DNA from: Acidaminobacter sp. JC074
Lineage (GTDB): Bacteria > Bacillota > Clostridia > Peptostreptococcales > Acidaminobacteraceae
Assembly (NCBI RefSeq): GCF_022496765.1
Contig: NZ_VANV01000011.1
Location: 124,001-188,000 of the forward strand
Direction: 5' to 3'
DNA length: 64,000 bases
Shown here: piece after piece, positions 50,031 through 58,972 of the stretch
Layout: every line of letters begins with the position of its first letter
Numbering within the stretch: position 1 is the stretch's first letter
Program-made: the position numbers and the translations under genes
The notes under the pieces: generated by a model
What the model saw: the letters and a program-made list of their open reading frames with translations, nothing else
The model's database searches: none
What the model was told of the DNA's origin: nothing

Positions 50031-51494
50031 ATGAATAGATTTGAAAACTTAGATTATGTGACAAAAGGTTTGAAACCGGAAAAAGTATTCCGTTATTTTG
50101 AGCAGTTAAGTCAGATCCCAAGAGGTTCAGGCAATGAAAAAGAGGTATCAGATTACTTGTATGAGTTTGGTAAATCTCTAGGACTTGAGACCATTCAAGA
50201 TGATGTTATGAATATTATCATTAAAAAGCCTGGAACAAAAGGTTATGAACAAGCACCGGTTGTTATTTTACAGGGACATATGGACATGGTGTGTGAAAAG
50301 AATGAGGACACTGTTCATGATTTTACAAAGGATCCATTAAAACTTTACATAGACGGTAATTTACTTAAGGCTGAGGGCACAACGCTTGGAGCAGATAACG
50401 GTATTGCAGTGGCTTACGCCATGGCTATTCTTGATTCTGATGATATATCACATCCACCACTTGAGGTAATAGTGACTGTTGAAGAAGAAACAGGCATGGG
50501 CGGTGTAATTGGTTTCAAGAAGGAGAATGTGTCAGGTAAGCTTTTGATCAACATTGACTCTGAAGAAGAAGGTGTTTTCTTTGCATCGTGTGCAGGTGGC
50601 GTTAGAGCAAATATCTTACTAGATATTGAAAAAGAAGCCAATGAAATGCCTTGTTACAAGATCATGATCAAAGACTTAAAAGGTGGCCATTCTGGTTTAA
50701 ATATCAAAGATGGTAGAGGTAATGCCATTAAGTTATTAGGTAGATTATTAGATGGTATTGATAACTACAATCTAGTTGAAATTTTCGGTGGTTCTAAACC
50801 AAATGCAATTCCTAGAGAAGCTTATGCAGTTATTTCTACAAAAGACATCGAAGCATTAAAGGACAAAGTCAAAGAGCTAGAAGGCGTCTTTAACAAGGAA
50901 CTTGTTCAAACCGATCACTTAAATATTGAGGTGTTGCCTGTCGATCAAGAAGCATCTTGTTACTCAAATGAGTTAAAGGAACGCATCATTCAAACACTTT
51001 TAATGATACCATGTGGTGTTCAAACCATGAGCTTCGCAATTGAAGGCTTGGTAGAATCATCACTGAATATTGGTGTGTTAGCTGAAAGAGAAGGTTCTTT
51101 GGTGTTTGAATCTGCTATAAGGTCTTCTGTGAAATCATTAAAGTATGAGATTTTAAATCGTATTGAAGTTCTTTCTAAACTGGTAAGAGGGCATCTAGAG
51201 ACGGTTTCTGACTACCCTGAGTGGGCTTATAACAATAAGTCCATGTTACAGGATTTGTTTAAGTCTGTTTACAAGGAAACAACTGGTAAAGAGGCAGAGA
51301 TTGCAGCTATTCATGCTGGCTTGGAATGTGGTTTCTTTGCTGAGAAGTTAACAGATACAGATGGTTCTGATTTAGATATGATTTCTTTAGGGCCAAATAT
51401 GGCCAATGTTCATACACCTTATGAAGAGTTAGACATTGAATCTGTTGAAAGAACATGGGTATTTTTACAAAATGTTCTTAAGGCAATTCAATAA
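50031..51494 (+). CDS. pepD: Aminoacyl-histidine dipeptidase (M20, PepD-like)
   Basis: Cytoplasmic zinc dipeptidase of 487 residues cleaving Xaa-His and related dipeptides. Zinc-site motifs: VILQGHMDMVCEK, TTLGADNGIAVAYAMA, VTVEEETGMGG, LINIDSEEEG and the late AIHAGLECGFF. The lid/dimerisation domain sits between about 210 and 390. Full length for the family. AAAGGAG precedes the ATG. Histidine released could feed the hut genes near the window end, though they are 11 kb away. Confidence 0.93.
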   Translation: MNRFENLDYVTKGLKPEKVFRYFEQLSQIPRGSGNEKEVSDYLYEFGKSLGLETIQDDVMNIIIKKPGTKGYEQAPVVILQGHMDMVCEKNEDTVHDFTKDPLKLYIDGNLLKAEGTTLGADNGIAVAYAMAILDSDDISHPPLEVIVTVEEETGMGGVIGFKKENVSGKLLINIDSEEEGVFFASCAGGVRANILLDIEKEANEMPCYKIMIKDLKGGHSGLNIKDGRGNAIKLLGRLLDGIDNYNLVEIFGGSKPNAIPREAYAVISTKDIEALKDKVKELEGVFNKELVQTDHLNIEVLPVDQEASCYSNELKERIIQTLLMIPCGVQTMSFAIEGLVESSLNIGVLAEREGSLVFESAIRSSVKSLKYEILNRIEVLSKLVRGHLETVSDYPEWAYNNKSMLQDLFKSVYKETTGKEAEIAAIHAGLECGFFAEKLTDTDGSDLDMISLGPNMANVHTPYEELDIESVERTWVFLQNVLKAIQ

Positions 51495-51578
51495 AGTCAA
51501 AAAAAATAACAACTGTTCTTAATTTATTGACTTTTTTCAATTGGAACAGTTGTTTGTTATGTCGATAAAAGGTATGAT
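51495..51578 (+). promoter_or_regulatory. Interleaved hairpins and promoter between pepD and a lipoprotein gene
   Basis: Two interleaved inverted repeats: AAGTCAA (51494-51500) with TTGACTT (51528-51534) plus T tract, the probable pepD terminator; and AACAACTGTTC (51508-51518) with GAACAGTTGTT (51544-51554). They cannot form together as simple hairpins. A promoter follows: TTGTTT (51550-51555), 17-bp spacer, TATGAT (51573-51578), its -35 overlapping the second repeat. Confidence 0.65.
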
Positions 51579-51604
51579 AGAGTCAGAGATTGTGGGGAGG
51601 ACTT

Positions 51605-52759
51605 ATGAAGAAAAAAGTAATATTACTGTTGATGATGTCTTTGGTATTATTGACATTTGCAGCATGTTCTAACGATGAAGCTGCTAATGATCTACCATTG
51701 AATAAAGAATTGATGAAATTAATGCCTAATGAAGGTTTTAGATGGGCTTATAGGGGTGCAGCTGAGTACTATCATGAAATGGATTTAAAGTCTATCACTG
51801 AAGATGAAAAAGAAATTATCTATAAAGTGGAAGGTGAAGTTGAAGATGTTGTTAGCGGTGAACAAGCAACGGATTATACAATCAGCCTTTTCTATAAAAT
51901 AATGGGTGATTCTGTTATACAGACAAAAACAGCACCTATGATGTTGGATTCTGAATATGATGAGTTGACCATCATCAAGGCGCCACTTGAAAAAGGCACA
52001 AAGTGGACGGAACAGGTTAAGAACCAAGAAGGTAAAAAGGTAACACTAGAAGGCGAAATCATCCAAGTTGACGAGGACGAGCGTGGTAACATCTATAAGG
52101 TAACTTATGTTGATAAGAAGACCGGTTACTCTGAGACGCGTAAAATCATGGAAAACTTCGGTGTGATTGCATTTACAAAGTTGGTAGAAATTGATGGTAA
52201 AAACTTTTCACAAGGTTATGGTCTTTATGGTTCAGGTTCAGGCTATTTAAAGTCAGCTGATACTGAAACAGATGAGCCAGTAGACAATGAAGAAACAGAT
52301 GCAACAGAAACAGAGACTGATTCAGAAACAGACACGACAGATACTGATGCAACAGATACTGGTTCAAGTGAAACTGGAGATTCAGATACAACAAGTGACA
52401 CTTCTCAAGAAGATGATAAAAAGGACGAAGAACAGGCTGTCAGAAATGCTTTAGTAGAATTTAATGATGCTTGGATAGAATATGTAAACAATGACAATCA
52501 GGCTTACTTTGACTTAATTACATCAAATGGTGTGGCTTATAAAAATGCTAAGAACTTCAACCGTACAGGTTTAACGGAGAAGTTCTTAGTGATGAAGATC
52601 AACCAAGTTAATGTATCAGGTTCATATGCGACTGCTAAGGTTTATGAAGAAATTCAAAAAACGAAAGACGGTTCTACGACAGTTGCCAAATACAATTGGA
52701 TTTATTCTTTAAAGAAGATTGATGGCAAGTGGTTAATCGATGGTTATACGAAACAATAA
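51605..52759 (+). CDS. Lipoprotein with acidic Thr/Asp linker and NTF2-like C-terminus
   Basis: A 384-residue surface lipoprotein (signal peptide with TFAACS lipobox). Residues about 25-215 form a beta-rich unrecognised domain (GFRWAYRGAAEYYH, GTKWTEQVKNQEGKKV). A low-complexity linker of Thr, Asp, Glu and Ser spans about 220-275. The last 110 residues resemble an NTF2/SnoaL-like or DUF4878-type fold (ALVEFNDAWIEYVNNDN, KKIDGKWLIDGYTKQ). No enzyme motif. GGGGAGGA supports the ATG at 51605. It directly precedes the large BTAD regulator. Confidence 0.78.
   Translation: MKKKVILLLMMSLVLLTFAACSNDEAANDLPLNKELMKLMPNEGFRWAYRGAAEYYHEMDLKSITEDEKEIIYKVEGEVEDVVSGEQATDYTISLFYKIMGDSVIQTKTAPMMLDSEYDELTIIKAPLEKGTKWTEQVKNQEGKKVTLEGEIIQVDEDERGNIYKVTYVDKKTGYSETRKIMENFGVIAFTKLVEIDGKNFSQGYGLYGSGSGYLKSADTETDEPVDNEETDATETETDSETDTTDTDATDTGSSETGDSDTTSDTSQEDDKKDEEQAVRNALVEFNDAWIEYVNNDNQAYFDLITSNGVAYKNAKNFNRTGLTEKFLVMKINQVNVSGSYATAKVYEEIQKTKDGSTTVAKYNWIYSLKKIDGKWLIDGYTKQ
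52258..52434 (+). repeat. Low-complexity Thr/Asp/Glu/Ser-coding tract
   Basis: Degenerate ACA/GAT/GAA-rich repetition encoding a flexible acidic linker within the lipoprotein gene; likely length-variable between strains. Confidence 0.7.
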
Positions 52760-52785
52760 ATTGTACTTAACATAAGAGGTGTTAA

Positions 52786-55700
52786 ATGGCAAAATTAGAA
52801 GTTAAATTATTTGGCATACCAGAAGTAAGATATGACGATGTGGAAGTTAAGTTTCCTTTTAAAAAGGCAGATGCATTATTCTATTACTTGCTTTTGGTAA
52901 AAAGAACAACAAGGGATCATTTGGTCAATTTATTTTGGTCTGATTCGGAAGAGAATGTTGCAAAGAAAAACTTAAGAAATGCCATTTATATCATCAAGAA
53001 AACATTAAACGTTGAGGTATTCATATCACCTCAACGTTCTATGATAGAATTAAACAGCAAGTTAGATCTTAATTTAGATGTAGAGAATTTTATGGCTGAG
53101 CCTGGTGATGTGGATGCTTACCGTGGTGGTCTGATTGAAGGTCTAAATCTAAAAGGTTGTGAAAATTTTGAAAATTGGCTTTTGTCACAGAGGCAGTTTT
53201 ATGAAGGTTTATACATTCAAAAGACTTTGGATTTAGCCCATAAGTACTTTGATGAAAAGCAGTACAACCTAGTAGGTAAGTACTGTAAGAAGTTGATTAA
53301 AATCGATCCTTTTGATGAAGAAATTTATCGTATGCTGATGAAATCTTATTTTGAATCTGGTCGTTATGATAAATCCATGACCCTTTATGATGATTTGGTT
53401 AGGCTATTAGACGATGAACTGTCCATTAGTCCAGATGAACAGACAACCAATCTATACAATGTTATTGTTCAAAAAAGATCTCAGGCTAAGAAAAAGGCGA
53501 AAAAAGAAACCGATGTATTTTTCTACGGTAGACGTAAAGAACTGGATCGACTGGTTAAGAACTATCATAACTACCTTCAAAACAGAGAATACACCCACTA
53601 TCTGATTCAAGGGGAGTTAGGTGTTGGTAAGACGGCTCTGATGAATACCTTGATTCACCAGCTAAAAAATGACGATGTTGAAGTGGTAAGGGTGTTTTGC
53701 TATCAAGCCATTGAAGGCTTTAACTTAAAGGCTTGGGATGATTTGATTGAAAAACTTGGTGGCATAGTTGACGCTCATAATATTGAGATCCCAGAGTTTG
53801 TGAAACTGGCTATTGTATCTACTTTCCCATCATTTGAAAAAAGAGGCAGTGTACCAAGCAACAGAAAAACAGATGAACATGTCTTTAGAAAAAGAACGGT
53901 TGAAAATGCCATTTATGAGTTGATTAAGATTGTGACTAAGTCTGTTAAACTACTTCTGATATTTGAGGATATCCAGTGGTTGGATGAACCTAGTCAGATT
54001 ATGCTTAAAAAGCTGATCAACGAAAGATATGCAGACAATCCGGTTGTCTATATCACTTGTAGAAATGCTCATAATGATACCATCGAAAGATTTATTTCTG
54101 AGTTCTCTTCTAGAGAGATTATCAGAAGAATACAGCTTGAAAGATTCAGCGAAGAAGAAACTTTATCATTTGTAGAAGCCTATTTAGGTCATGTGGATGA
54201 AAAACTAGAAGCTGTCATTTATCCGGAAACCGAAGGAAATGCCCTTTTTATCACCGAGCTTCTAAGTTCATTGGAACATGAGGACTACAGTGCACTGAGT
54301 CCTAAAATTCAAGATGCGCTTAAACATAGACTCTTAAACATTTCAAAAGAGAGTCTTCAGGTCATTCAACTGGCATCGGTTTATTTAAAGAGATTCTCAG
54401 TTGAAGACATTATTAAGATCAGTGAAAAGAATGAATTTGTTGTCCTTGATCTAATTGAAGAACTAGAATCCATGTATTTGATAAAAGAAGAGCTCAATGA
54501 CCAAGGTGATGCAGTTTATGCTTTTACTCACAGTAAGATAAAAGAGTTTATTTATAAAGATTTATCTTTATCAAAGCAAAAAATTCTTCATACGCGTATA
54601 GCTAAACGCATAGAAGAGCAGATGCTCTATAAGTACGACAGAAATGGCTATTCAAAACTTATATTCCATTATGGACAGGCCAATAATCATATTAAAGTTT
54701 TAGAATACAGAATTAAAAACTTATATGAGTATTTACAATCAAGTCATGAAGTTTTTCCTCTTATCAAGGAAAGGGATGTCTTTAACCATGAAAGTATCTT
54801 CTTTACTGAGGAAGAAATAGATCATGAATTTGAAAAGATTGAAGAACTCTTTGAAGAGCTAAGAAGAGACTATGTACATGATCATTTAATAGATTTAAAG
54901 CTAAAGTTTAAGCATATGATTGGTAGACATTATATCAACAATGGACTTTATGAGAAGGGTCTTCAGGCTATAAGAGAAGTCATTGATATTTCGACTGAAA
55001 TTGACAATAAAAAGTACTTGATCAAAGGTTACTTACAAAATATCTTTTATTCCATCAATACACATAACATGTCCTTTATGGCTGAAAACTTAAGTACGGC
55101 CTTAAGAATAGCCCATAAGGAAGAGATGCGATTTGAAATTGGTATACTTCTAAGATTAAAGGGTTTGTACTTTGTACTTAAATCTCAATTTAAGAAGGGC
55201 GAAGAGTTCCTACTTAGGTCTATTGACATTATGAAGAAGTTTAAGGAAAAAGATAAGTATACCTTAAACATTGCTGCAGCCTACTATTATATGGGGGATT
55301 CCAATAGGTTTAAGGGTGACTTTGAGGAGTCTATTAGGTATTATGAAAAGGCCATTGAAATCTGTGAAAACAATGATTTACTTGGCAGGTTGACAGTCTT
55401 TTATACCAATGCAGGTCATTCAGCCTACAACCTAGGTGACTTTATTCTTGCTCAAAGATACTTTGAATCTGCCATTAAACTTTATGAACAACTTGATTTT
55501 CCTTGGAGAAGGTCAATTGCCTATGGTTTCTTAGGTCTACTTCACGTTAAAAAAGGCAATGATGACAAGGCTTTAGAGCTCTTTAAAATGGCAGATCTTT
55601 ATTCTGCTAAAATGAACAATCCTTATGAACAGGCAGTAGTTTGTAGAATCAAGGCTGAGCTTGAAAATATTCTACTTGAGGGCAACATCTTCTCAATGAA

Positions 55701-55830
55701 ACTGGCTAAGTTTATAGAAGCTGGTGGAGAGGATTATATAGAAAAAGGGATTTATCATTTAAGGAATTTCAAAGACTGTTATGAAATGAGACGATTAAAT
55801 GAACTTTCTATAAAAAGGGATTTAATATAG
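52786..55830 (+). CDS. BTAD / AAA ATPase / TPR transcriptional regulator
   Basis: A 1014-residue signalling protein. N-terminal winged-helix plus BTAD module as in SARP-type activators (about 1-235: MAKLEVKLFGIPEVRYDD, LFWSDSEENVAKKNLRNAI, YRMLMKSYFESGRYDKSM). An AAA/STAND-type ATPase follows (about 245-560) with IQGELGVGKTALMNTL (Walker A) and LLLIFEDIQWLDEP (Walker B), then a helical TPR array (about 690-1000, AAAYYYMGDSNRFKGDFEES, GHSAYNLGDFILAQRYFESA). Such proteins act as ATP-dependent switches on DNA. The target and inducer are unknown; the lipoprotein gene 26 bases upstream may be functionally linked. Confidence 0.88.
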   Translation: MAKLEVKLFGIPEVRYDDVEVKFPFKKADALFYYLLLVKRTTRDHLVNLFWSDSEENVAKKNLRNAIYIIKKTLNVEVFISPQRSMIELNSKLDLNLDVENFMAEPGDVDAYRGGLIEGLNLKGCENFENWLLSQRQFYEGLYIQKTLDLAHKYFDEKQYNLVGKYCKKLIKIDPFDEEIYRMLMKSYFESGRYDKSMTLYDDLVRLLDDELSISPDEQTTNLYNVIVQKRSQAKKKAKKETDVFFYGRRKELDRLVKNYHNYLQNREYTHYLIQGELGVGKTALMNTLIHQLKNDDVEVVRVFCYQAIEGFNLKAWDDLIEKLGGIVDAHNIEIPEFVKLAIVSTFPSFEKRGSVPSNRKTDEHVFRKRTVENAIYELIKIVTKSVKLLLIFEDIQWLDEPSQIMLKKLINERYADNPVVYITCRNAHNDTIERFISEFSSREIIRRIQLERFSEEETLSFVEAYLGHVDEKLEAVIYPETEGNALFITELLSSLEHEDYSALSPKIQDALKHRLLNISKESLQVIQLASVYLKRFSVEDIIKISEKNEFVVLDLIEELESMYLIKEELNDQGDAVYAFTHSKIKEFIYKDLSLSKQKILHTRIAKRIEEQMLYKYDRNGYSKLIFHYGQANNHIKVLEYRIKNLYEYLQSSHEVFPLIKERDVFNHESIFFTEEEIDHEFEKIEELFEELRRDYVHDHLIDLKLKFKHMIGRHYINNGLYEKGLQAIREVIDISTEIDNKKYLIKGYLQNIFYSINTHNMSFMAENLSTALRIAHKEEMRFEIGILLRLKGLYFVLKSQFKKGEEFLLRSIDIMKKFKEKDKYTLNIAAAYYYMGDSNRFKGDFEESIRYYEKAIEICENNDLLGRLTVFYTNAGHSAYNLGDFILAQRYFESAIKLYEQLDFPWRRSIAYGFLGLLHVKKGNDDKALELFKMADLYSAKMNNPYEQAVVCRIKAELENILLEGNIFSMKLAKFIEAGGEDYIEKGIYHLRNFKDCYEMRRLNELSIKRDLI

Positions 55831-55860
55831 CGATCACACTGTGATCGCTAATATTTTTTG
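55829..55860 (+). terminator. Terminator between the BTAD regulator and the GGDEF gene
   Basis: AGCGATCAC-ACT-GTGATCGCT followed by AATATTTTTT; serves the plus-strand gene, and the stem overlaps the convergent stop codon. Confidence 0.88.
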
Positions 55861-57011
55861 TCGTTATTTGGATTGTCATAGGAAACAGCATTTCTACCTT
55901 TTTCCTTTGAACGGTATAGACCCTTATCAGCTATGTCTAAGAGTTCTTTCAGGGTTTTACCATCTTCAGGATAGGACGCCAAACCACATGAAATGGTAAA
56001 GTGAGGCTGAGTTTCCGTATCGATCTTCTTTCTAAAACGTTCTGCTATGGATACTGCTGTACTCAAACTTGCCTTAGGTAAAACGATTAAGAACTCATCA
56101 CCACCATATCTTCCTAAAGAATCACTGTCCCGGATGGATTCTCTTGCTATGGCTGCAAGTGACTTTAAACACAAATCACCTTGTACATGACCTAATGTAT
56201 CATTTAAGTTTTTAAACTTATCTAAGTCAAACATGATAATTGTAAACTTTTCAACTCTTCTATCTAAAGTCAGTTCTTCAACAATATTGAAGATGGCCTT
56301 TTTGTTGTAGGCTTTTGTTAAGTTGTCAATCTTGTTGATATGAGACATCTTTTCTTGAACTTCTTTAAGGTGGAAGGTATGTTTGTTGACTTCTTTCCTA
56401 AGCTCATAGTTAAACTCATTTTCAAGTTTTTTCAGTTTGTCCTGAAGGGCTTCATCGTACTTGATATTTTCTGTAATCACTTGATCTAAGACATACCATG
56501 CTATAAAGGATATAACAATTGTCATTAATGACATATGATAGATTGGATCTAAGAAATAGGACGTAATGATGCCGATGGCCAGTATGCCTATTAAGTTAAC
56601 GAGTCTTGGTTGACTCTTTCTAAATTGAGAAATCATAAGAAGATAAAGGGCCGTATTCACGATTAAGAGAATAAATGTTAGGTTGATGGCTATGATTTCT
56701 TCTACGGGTATAAAGGCGATGATGATACTGATGACTAAGTTGACAATGATAAGTCCTAAGGAGGTGACTGGTGTCTGAATAATAATAAATGTAATAACTG
56801 CAAATAGGAAATATGAAAGTTGCCAATATAATCCAGAATCAATGGTTTTGATACTGTTGCTCAAAATAATCATAAATAAAAAGATAGATGAATTGACCAG
56901 GATACGTTGTAAAACATCTTTTTCTTTTTTGAAATAAGCACCCACCATGACAATGGTGGAAAGCATGATGATTAATATAAACAATTCTAATTGTACAATT
57001 TGTGTTACCAT
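55848..57011 (-). CDS. Membrane diguanylate cyclase (GGDEF)
   Basis: Makes cyclic di-GMP. 387 residues: seven or so hydrophobic helices (about 7-185), coiled-coil linker (190-220), GGDEF domain (about 225-387). The active-site loop reads GRYGGDEF, with metal ligand in IIMFDLDKFKNLND. An inhibitory I-site RDSD lies exactly five residues before GGDEF, so product inhibition is likely. No degeneracy seen. AGGAG precedes the ATG. A c-di-GMP riboswitch lies about 2 kb away and an HD-GYP gene is also in the window. Confidence 0.94.
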   Translation of the reverse strand: MVTQIVQLELFILIIMLSTIVMVGAYFKKEKDVLQRILVNSSIFLFMIILSNSIKTIDSGLYWQLSYFLFAVITFIIIQTPVTSLGLIIVNLVISIIIAFIPVEEIIAINLTFILLIVNTALYLLMISQFRKSQPRLVNLIGILAIGIITSYFLDPIYHMSLMTIVISFIAWYVLDQVITENIKYDEALQDKLKKLENEFNYELRKEVNKHTFHLKEVQEKMSHINKIDNLTKAYNKKAIFNIVEELTLDRRVEKFTIIMFDLDKFKNLNDTLGHVQGDLCLKSLAAIARESIRDSDSLGRYGGDEFLIVLPKASLSTAVSIAERFRKKIDTETQPHFTISCGLASYPEDGKTLKELLDIADKGLYRSKEKGRNAVSYDNPNNDKKY

Positions 57012-57080
57012 GTAATACTCCTTCTGTCACTATAATTAATTCTACCCAATAATGGTGGCTTTTAAAAGTAAAATTTATAC

Positions 57081-57109
57081 TTTACAAGTGAATTATCATG
57101 TATTATAAT
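57081..57109 (+). promoter_or_regulatory. Promoter of the asnS T-box transcript
   Basis: TTTACA (57081-57086), 17-bp spacer, TATAAT (57104-57109). Confidence 0.85.
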
Positions 57110-57115
57110 ACAAAT

Positions 57116-57372
57116 AATCAAAGAAGATAAGCAAGGAAGAGAAGAAGTAACTAGCTGTGATGCTAAAAGCGAGTTGGGGATGGTGTAAGCCCGATAAGAT
57201 AGCAGTAGTGAATAACATCTCAGAGCTTCTAACCGAAATGAAAAGAGTAGGCTTAGACGGGTATCGACCGTTACATCGATGTTGAGTGTTAGCTCATAGT
57301 GAGAGATCAATCTTTTGATAAGTAGGGTGGTACCGCGGTTATTCGTCCCTATATCGAAGGGTTTTTTTAATT
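57116..57372 (+). ncRNA. T-box leader, asparagine specific
   Basis: Stem I begins near 57130; specifier AAC (Asn) at 57214-57216 is followed by A and lies six bases before GAGC. The T-box AGGGTGGTACCGCGG is at 57324-57338, and the terminator CGTCCCTATATCGAAGGG with seven T at 57343-57368. It controls asnS by uncharged tRNA-Asn. Confidence 0.95.
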
Positions 57373-57392
57373 TTTTGAAGGAGGAAAGAAAA

Positions 57393-58784
57393 ATGAGTTA
57401 TGCATTATTTAGAGATATTTACAAATCTCCAGAATCATTTACTGGTAAGTCTATTAAAGTAGCTGGTTGGATTCGTACATTAAGAGCTTCAAAGGCGTTT
57501 GGTTTCATCGAGTTAAACGATGGTACACATTATAGAAACATTCAAATTGTATTTGAACAAGATATGGAAAACTTTGCTGAAGTAGCGAAATTTTCAATTG
57601 CTTCATCAATCATTGTTGAAGGTGAATTAGTTATGACACCAGATGCAAAGCAAGCATTTGAAATCAAGGCGACATCAGTAACATTAGAAGGTGGATCTGA
57701 TCCAGATTATCCATTACAAAAGAAGCGTCATACATTTGAGTACATGAGATCAATCGCTCACCTTAGACCAAGAGCAAACACTTTCAACGCTGTATTCAGA
57801 GTAAGATCAGTAGCTGCTTTTGCACTTCACAAGTTTTTTAACGAGAGAGGTTTTGTTTACACGCATACGCCAATCATCACAGGTTCTGATGCCGAAGGTG
57901 CTGGTGAAATGTTTAAAGTAACAACTTTTGATTTAGATAAAGTACCAATGACTAAAGAAGGCGATATTGATTACAAGAGAGACTTCTTTGGTAAAGAGAC
58001 AAACTTAACAGTTTCAGGTCAGTTAGCAGTAGAAACGCACTGTATGGCATTTAGAAACGTTTATACATTTGGTCCTACATTTAGAGCAGAAAACTCAAAC
58101 ACAGCAAGACATGCTGCTGAGTTCTGGATGGTAGAACCTGAAATTGCATTTGCTGACTTAGAAGATGATATGAACTTAGCTGAAGATATGCTTAAGTACT
58201 TAATCAACTATGTGATGCAGGAATGTCCAGCTGAACTTGAATTCTTTGACCAAAGAATTGACAAGGGTCTTTTAGAAAGACTTAAGCTGGTTGCAACTTC
58301 AGACTTTGCTAGAGTAACATACACAGAAGCTGTAGAAATACTAGAGAAGTGTGACAAAGAATTTGAATACCCAGTATCTTGGGGTGTAGACTTACAAACA
58401 GAACATGAGCGTTACTTAACTGAAGAAGTTTATAAGCGTCCAGTATTTGTAACAGACTATCCTAAAGATATCAAGGCTTTCTACATGAGAATGAACGATG
58501 ACGGTAAGACTGTTGCTGCAACAGACTTATTGGTACCTGGTGTTGGTGAGTTAATCGGTGGTTCTCAAAGAGAGGAAAGATACGATGTCCTTATTGATAG
58601 AATCAAGGAAATGGGCTTAAACGAAGAAGATTACTGGTGGTATCTTGATATGAGAAGATACGGTGGAACAAAGCATGCTGGTTTCGGATTAGGTTTCGAA
58701 AGAGCAATTATGTACTTAACTGGTATGAAGAACATCAGAGACGTTATTCCATTCCCAAGAACAACTAAACAAGCTGAATTCTAA
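57393..58784 (+). CDS. asnS: Asparagine-tRNA ligase
   Basis: Class IIb synthetase of 463 residues. The N-terminal anticodon-binding OB fold (about 15-110, [20 protein letters not shown]) precedes the catalytic domain with motif 2 ([22 protein letters not shown]) and motif 3 ([27 protein letters not shown]). The [11 protein letters not shown] segment marks AsnRS rather than AspRS. AAGGAGG supports the ATG at 57393; the open frame upstream belongs to the T-box terminator. A terminator follows. Confidence 0.98.
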   Translation: MSYALFRDIYKSPESFTGKSIKVAGWIRTLRASKAFGFIELNDGTHYRNIQIVFEQDMENFAEVAKFSIASSIIVEGELVMTPDAKQAFEIKATSVTLEGGSDPDYPLQKKRHTFEYMRSIAHLRPRANTFNAVFRVRSVAAFALHKFFNERGFVYTHTPIITGSDAEGAGEMFKVTTFDLDKVPMTKEGDIDYKRDFFGKETNLTVSGQLAVETHCMAFRNVYTFGPTFRAENSNTARHAAEFWMVEPEIAFADLEDDMNLAEDMLKYLINYVMQECPAELEFFDQRIDKGLLERLKLVATSDFARVTYTEAVEILEKCDKEFEYPVSWGVDLQTEHERYLTEEVYKRPVFVTDYPKDIKAFYMRMNDDGKTVAATDLLVPGVGELIGGSQREERYDVLIDRIKEMGLNEEDYWWYLDMRRYGGTKHAGFGLGFERAIMYLTGMKNIRDVIPFPRTTKQAEF

Positions 58785-58786
58785 TG

Positions 58787-58814
58787 AAATCCTGCATTAT
58801 GCAGGATTTTTTTT
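58787..58814 (+). terminator. Terminator of asnS
   Basis: AAATCCTGCA / TGCAGGATTT stem, then a T tract. Confidence 0.93.
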
Positions 58815-58843
58815 GGCTAAATACTTACCTATATGGCTAAATA
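58814..58843 (+). repeat. Direct repeat TGGCTAAATA, two copies 20 bp apart
   Basis: TGGCTAAATA at 58814-58823 and 58834-58843, exactly two helical turns apart, about 40 bp upstream of a TATAGT (58877-58882) that should start the riboswitch transcript. Possible activator site. Confidence 0.5.
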
Positions 58844-58887
58844 GACAAAATAAAAGACCAGACTAGTAGACTATGTTATAGTATTAA

Positions 58888-58966
58888 TGACAAAAGCAAA
58901 CTCTTGGAAACGGGAGGTCGCAAAGCTATGGGTCTACGGTTAACTATGACTGCCAGGCTGCCGGAG
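58888..58966 (+). ncRNA. Cyclic di-GMP-I riboswitch (GEMM-I)
   Basis: Signature elements in order: AAAGCAAACTC, the GGAAAC tetraloop-type loop, GGGAGGTCGCAAAGC, a GGGTCTACGG stem part, and CTGCCAGGCTGCCGG. These match the class I c-di-GMP aptamer (GCAAA, GGAAAC loop, TCGCAAAGC core, then the tetraloop receptor side). The 3' end, CTGCCGG, runs into the GGAGG ribosome binding site of the next gene, with no terminator between, so control is probably translational. Confidence 0.92.
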
Positions 58967-58972
58967 GTAAAA

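Noticed and set aside
51507..51555. SOS (LexA) boxes as a firm call
   Set aside because: GAACAGTTGTTT fits GAAC-N4-GTTY, but the downstream gene is a lipoprotein and the symmetric layout is equally explained by an RNA hairpin.
52173..52394. Leucine/glutamine-rich minus-strand frame
   Set aside because: It is antisense to the Thr/Asp/Glu low-complexity linker of the lipoprotein.
57062..57310. 82-codon minus-strand open frame before asnS
   Set aside because: It is antisense to the asnS promoter and T-box stem I; composition is not protein-like.
58904..58972. Upstream extension of the small membrane peptide to 65 codons
   Set aside because: The ATG at 58904 lies inside the c-di-GMP riboswitch; the ATG at 58973 has the GGAGG site.
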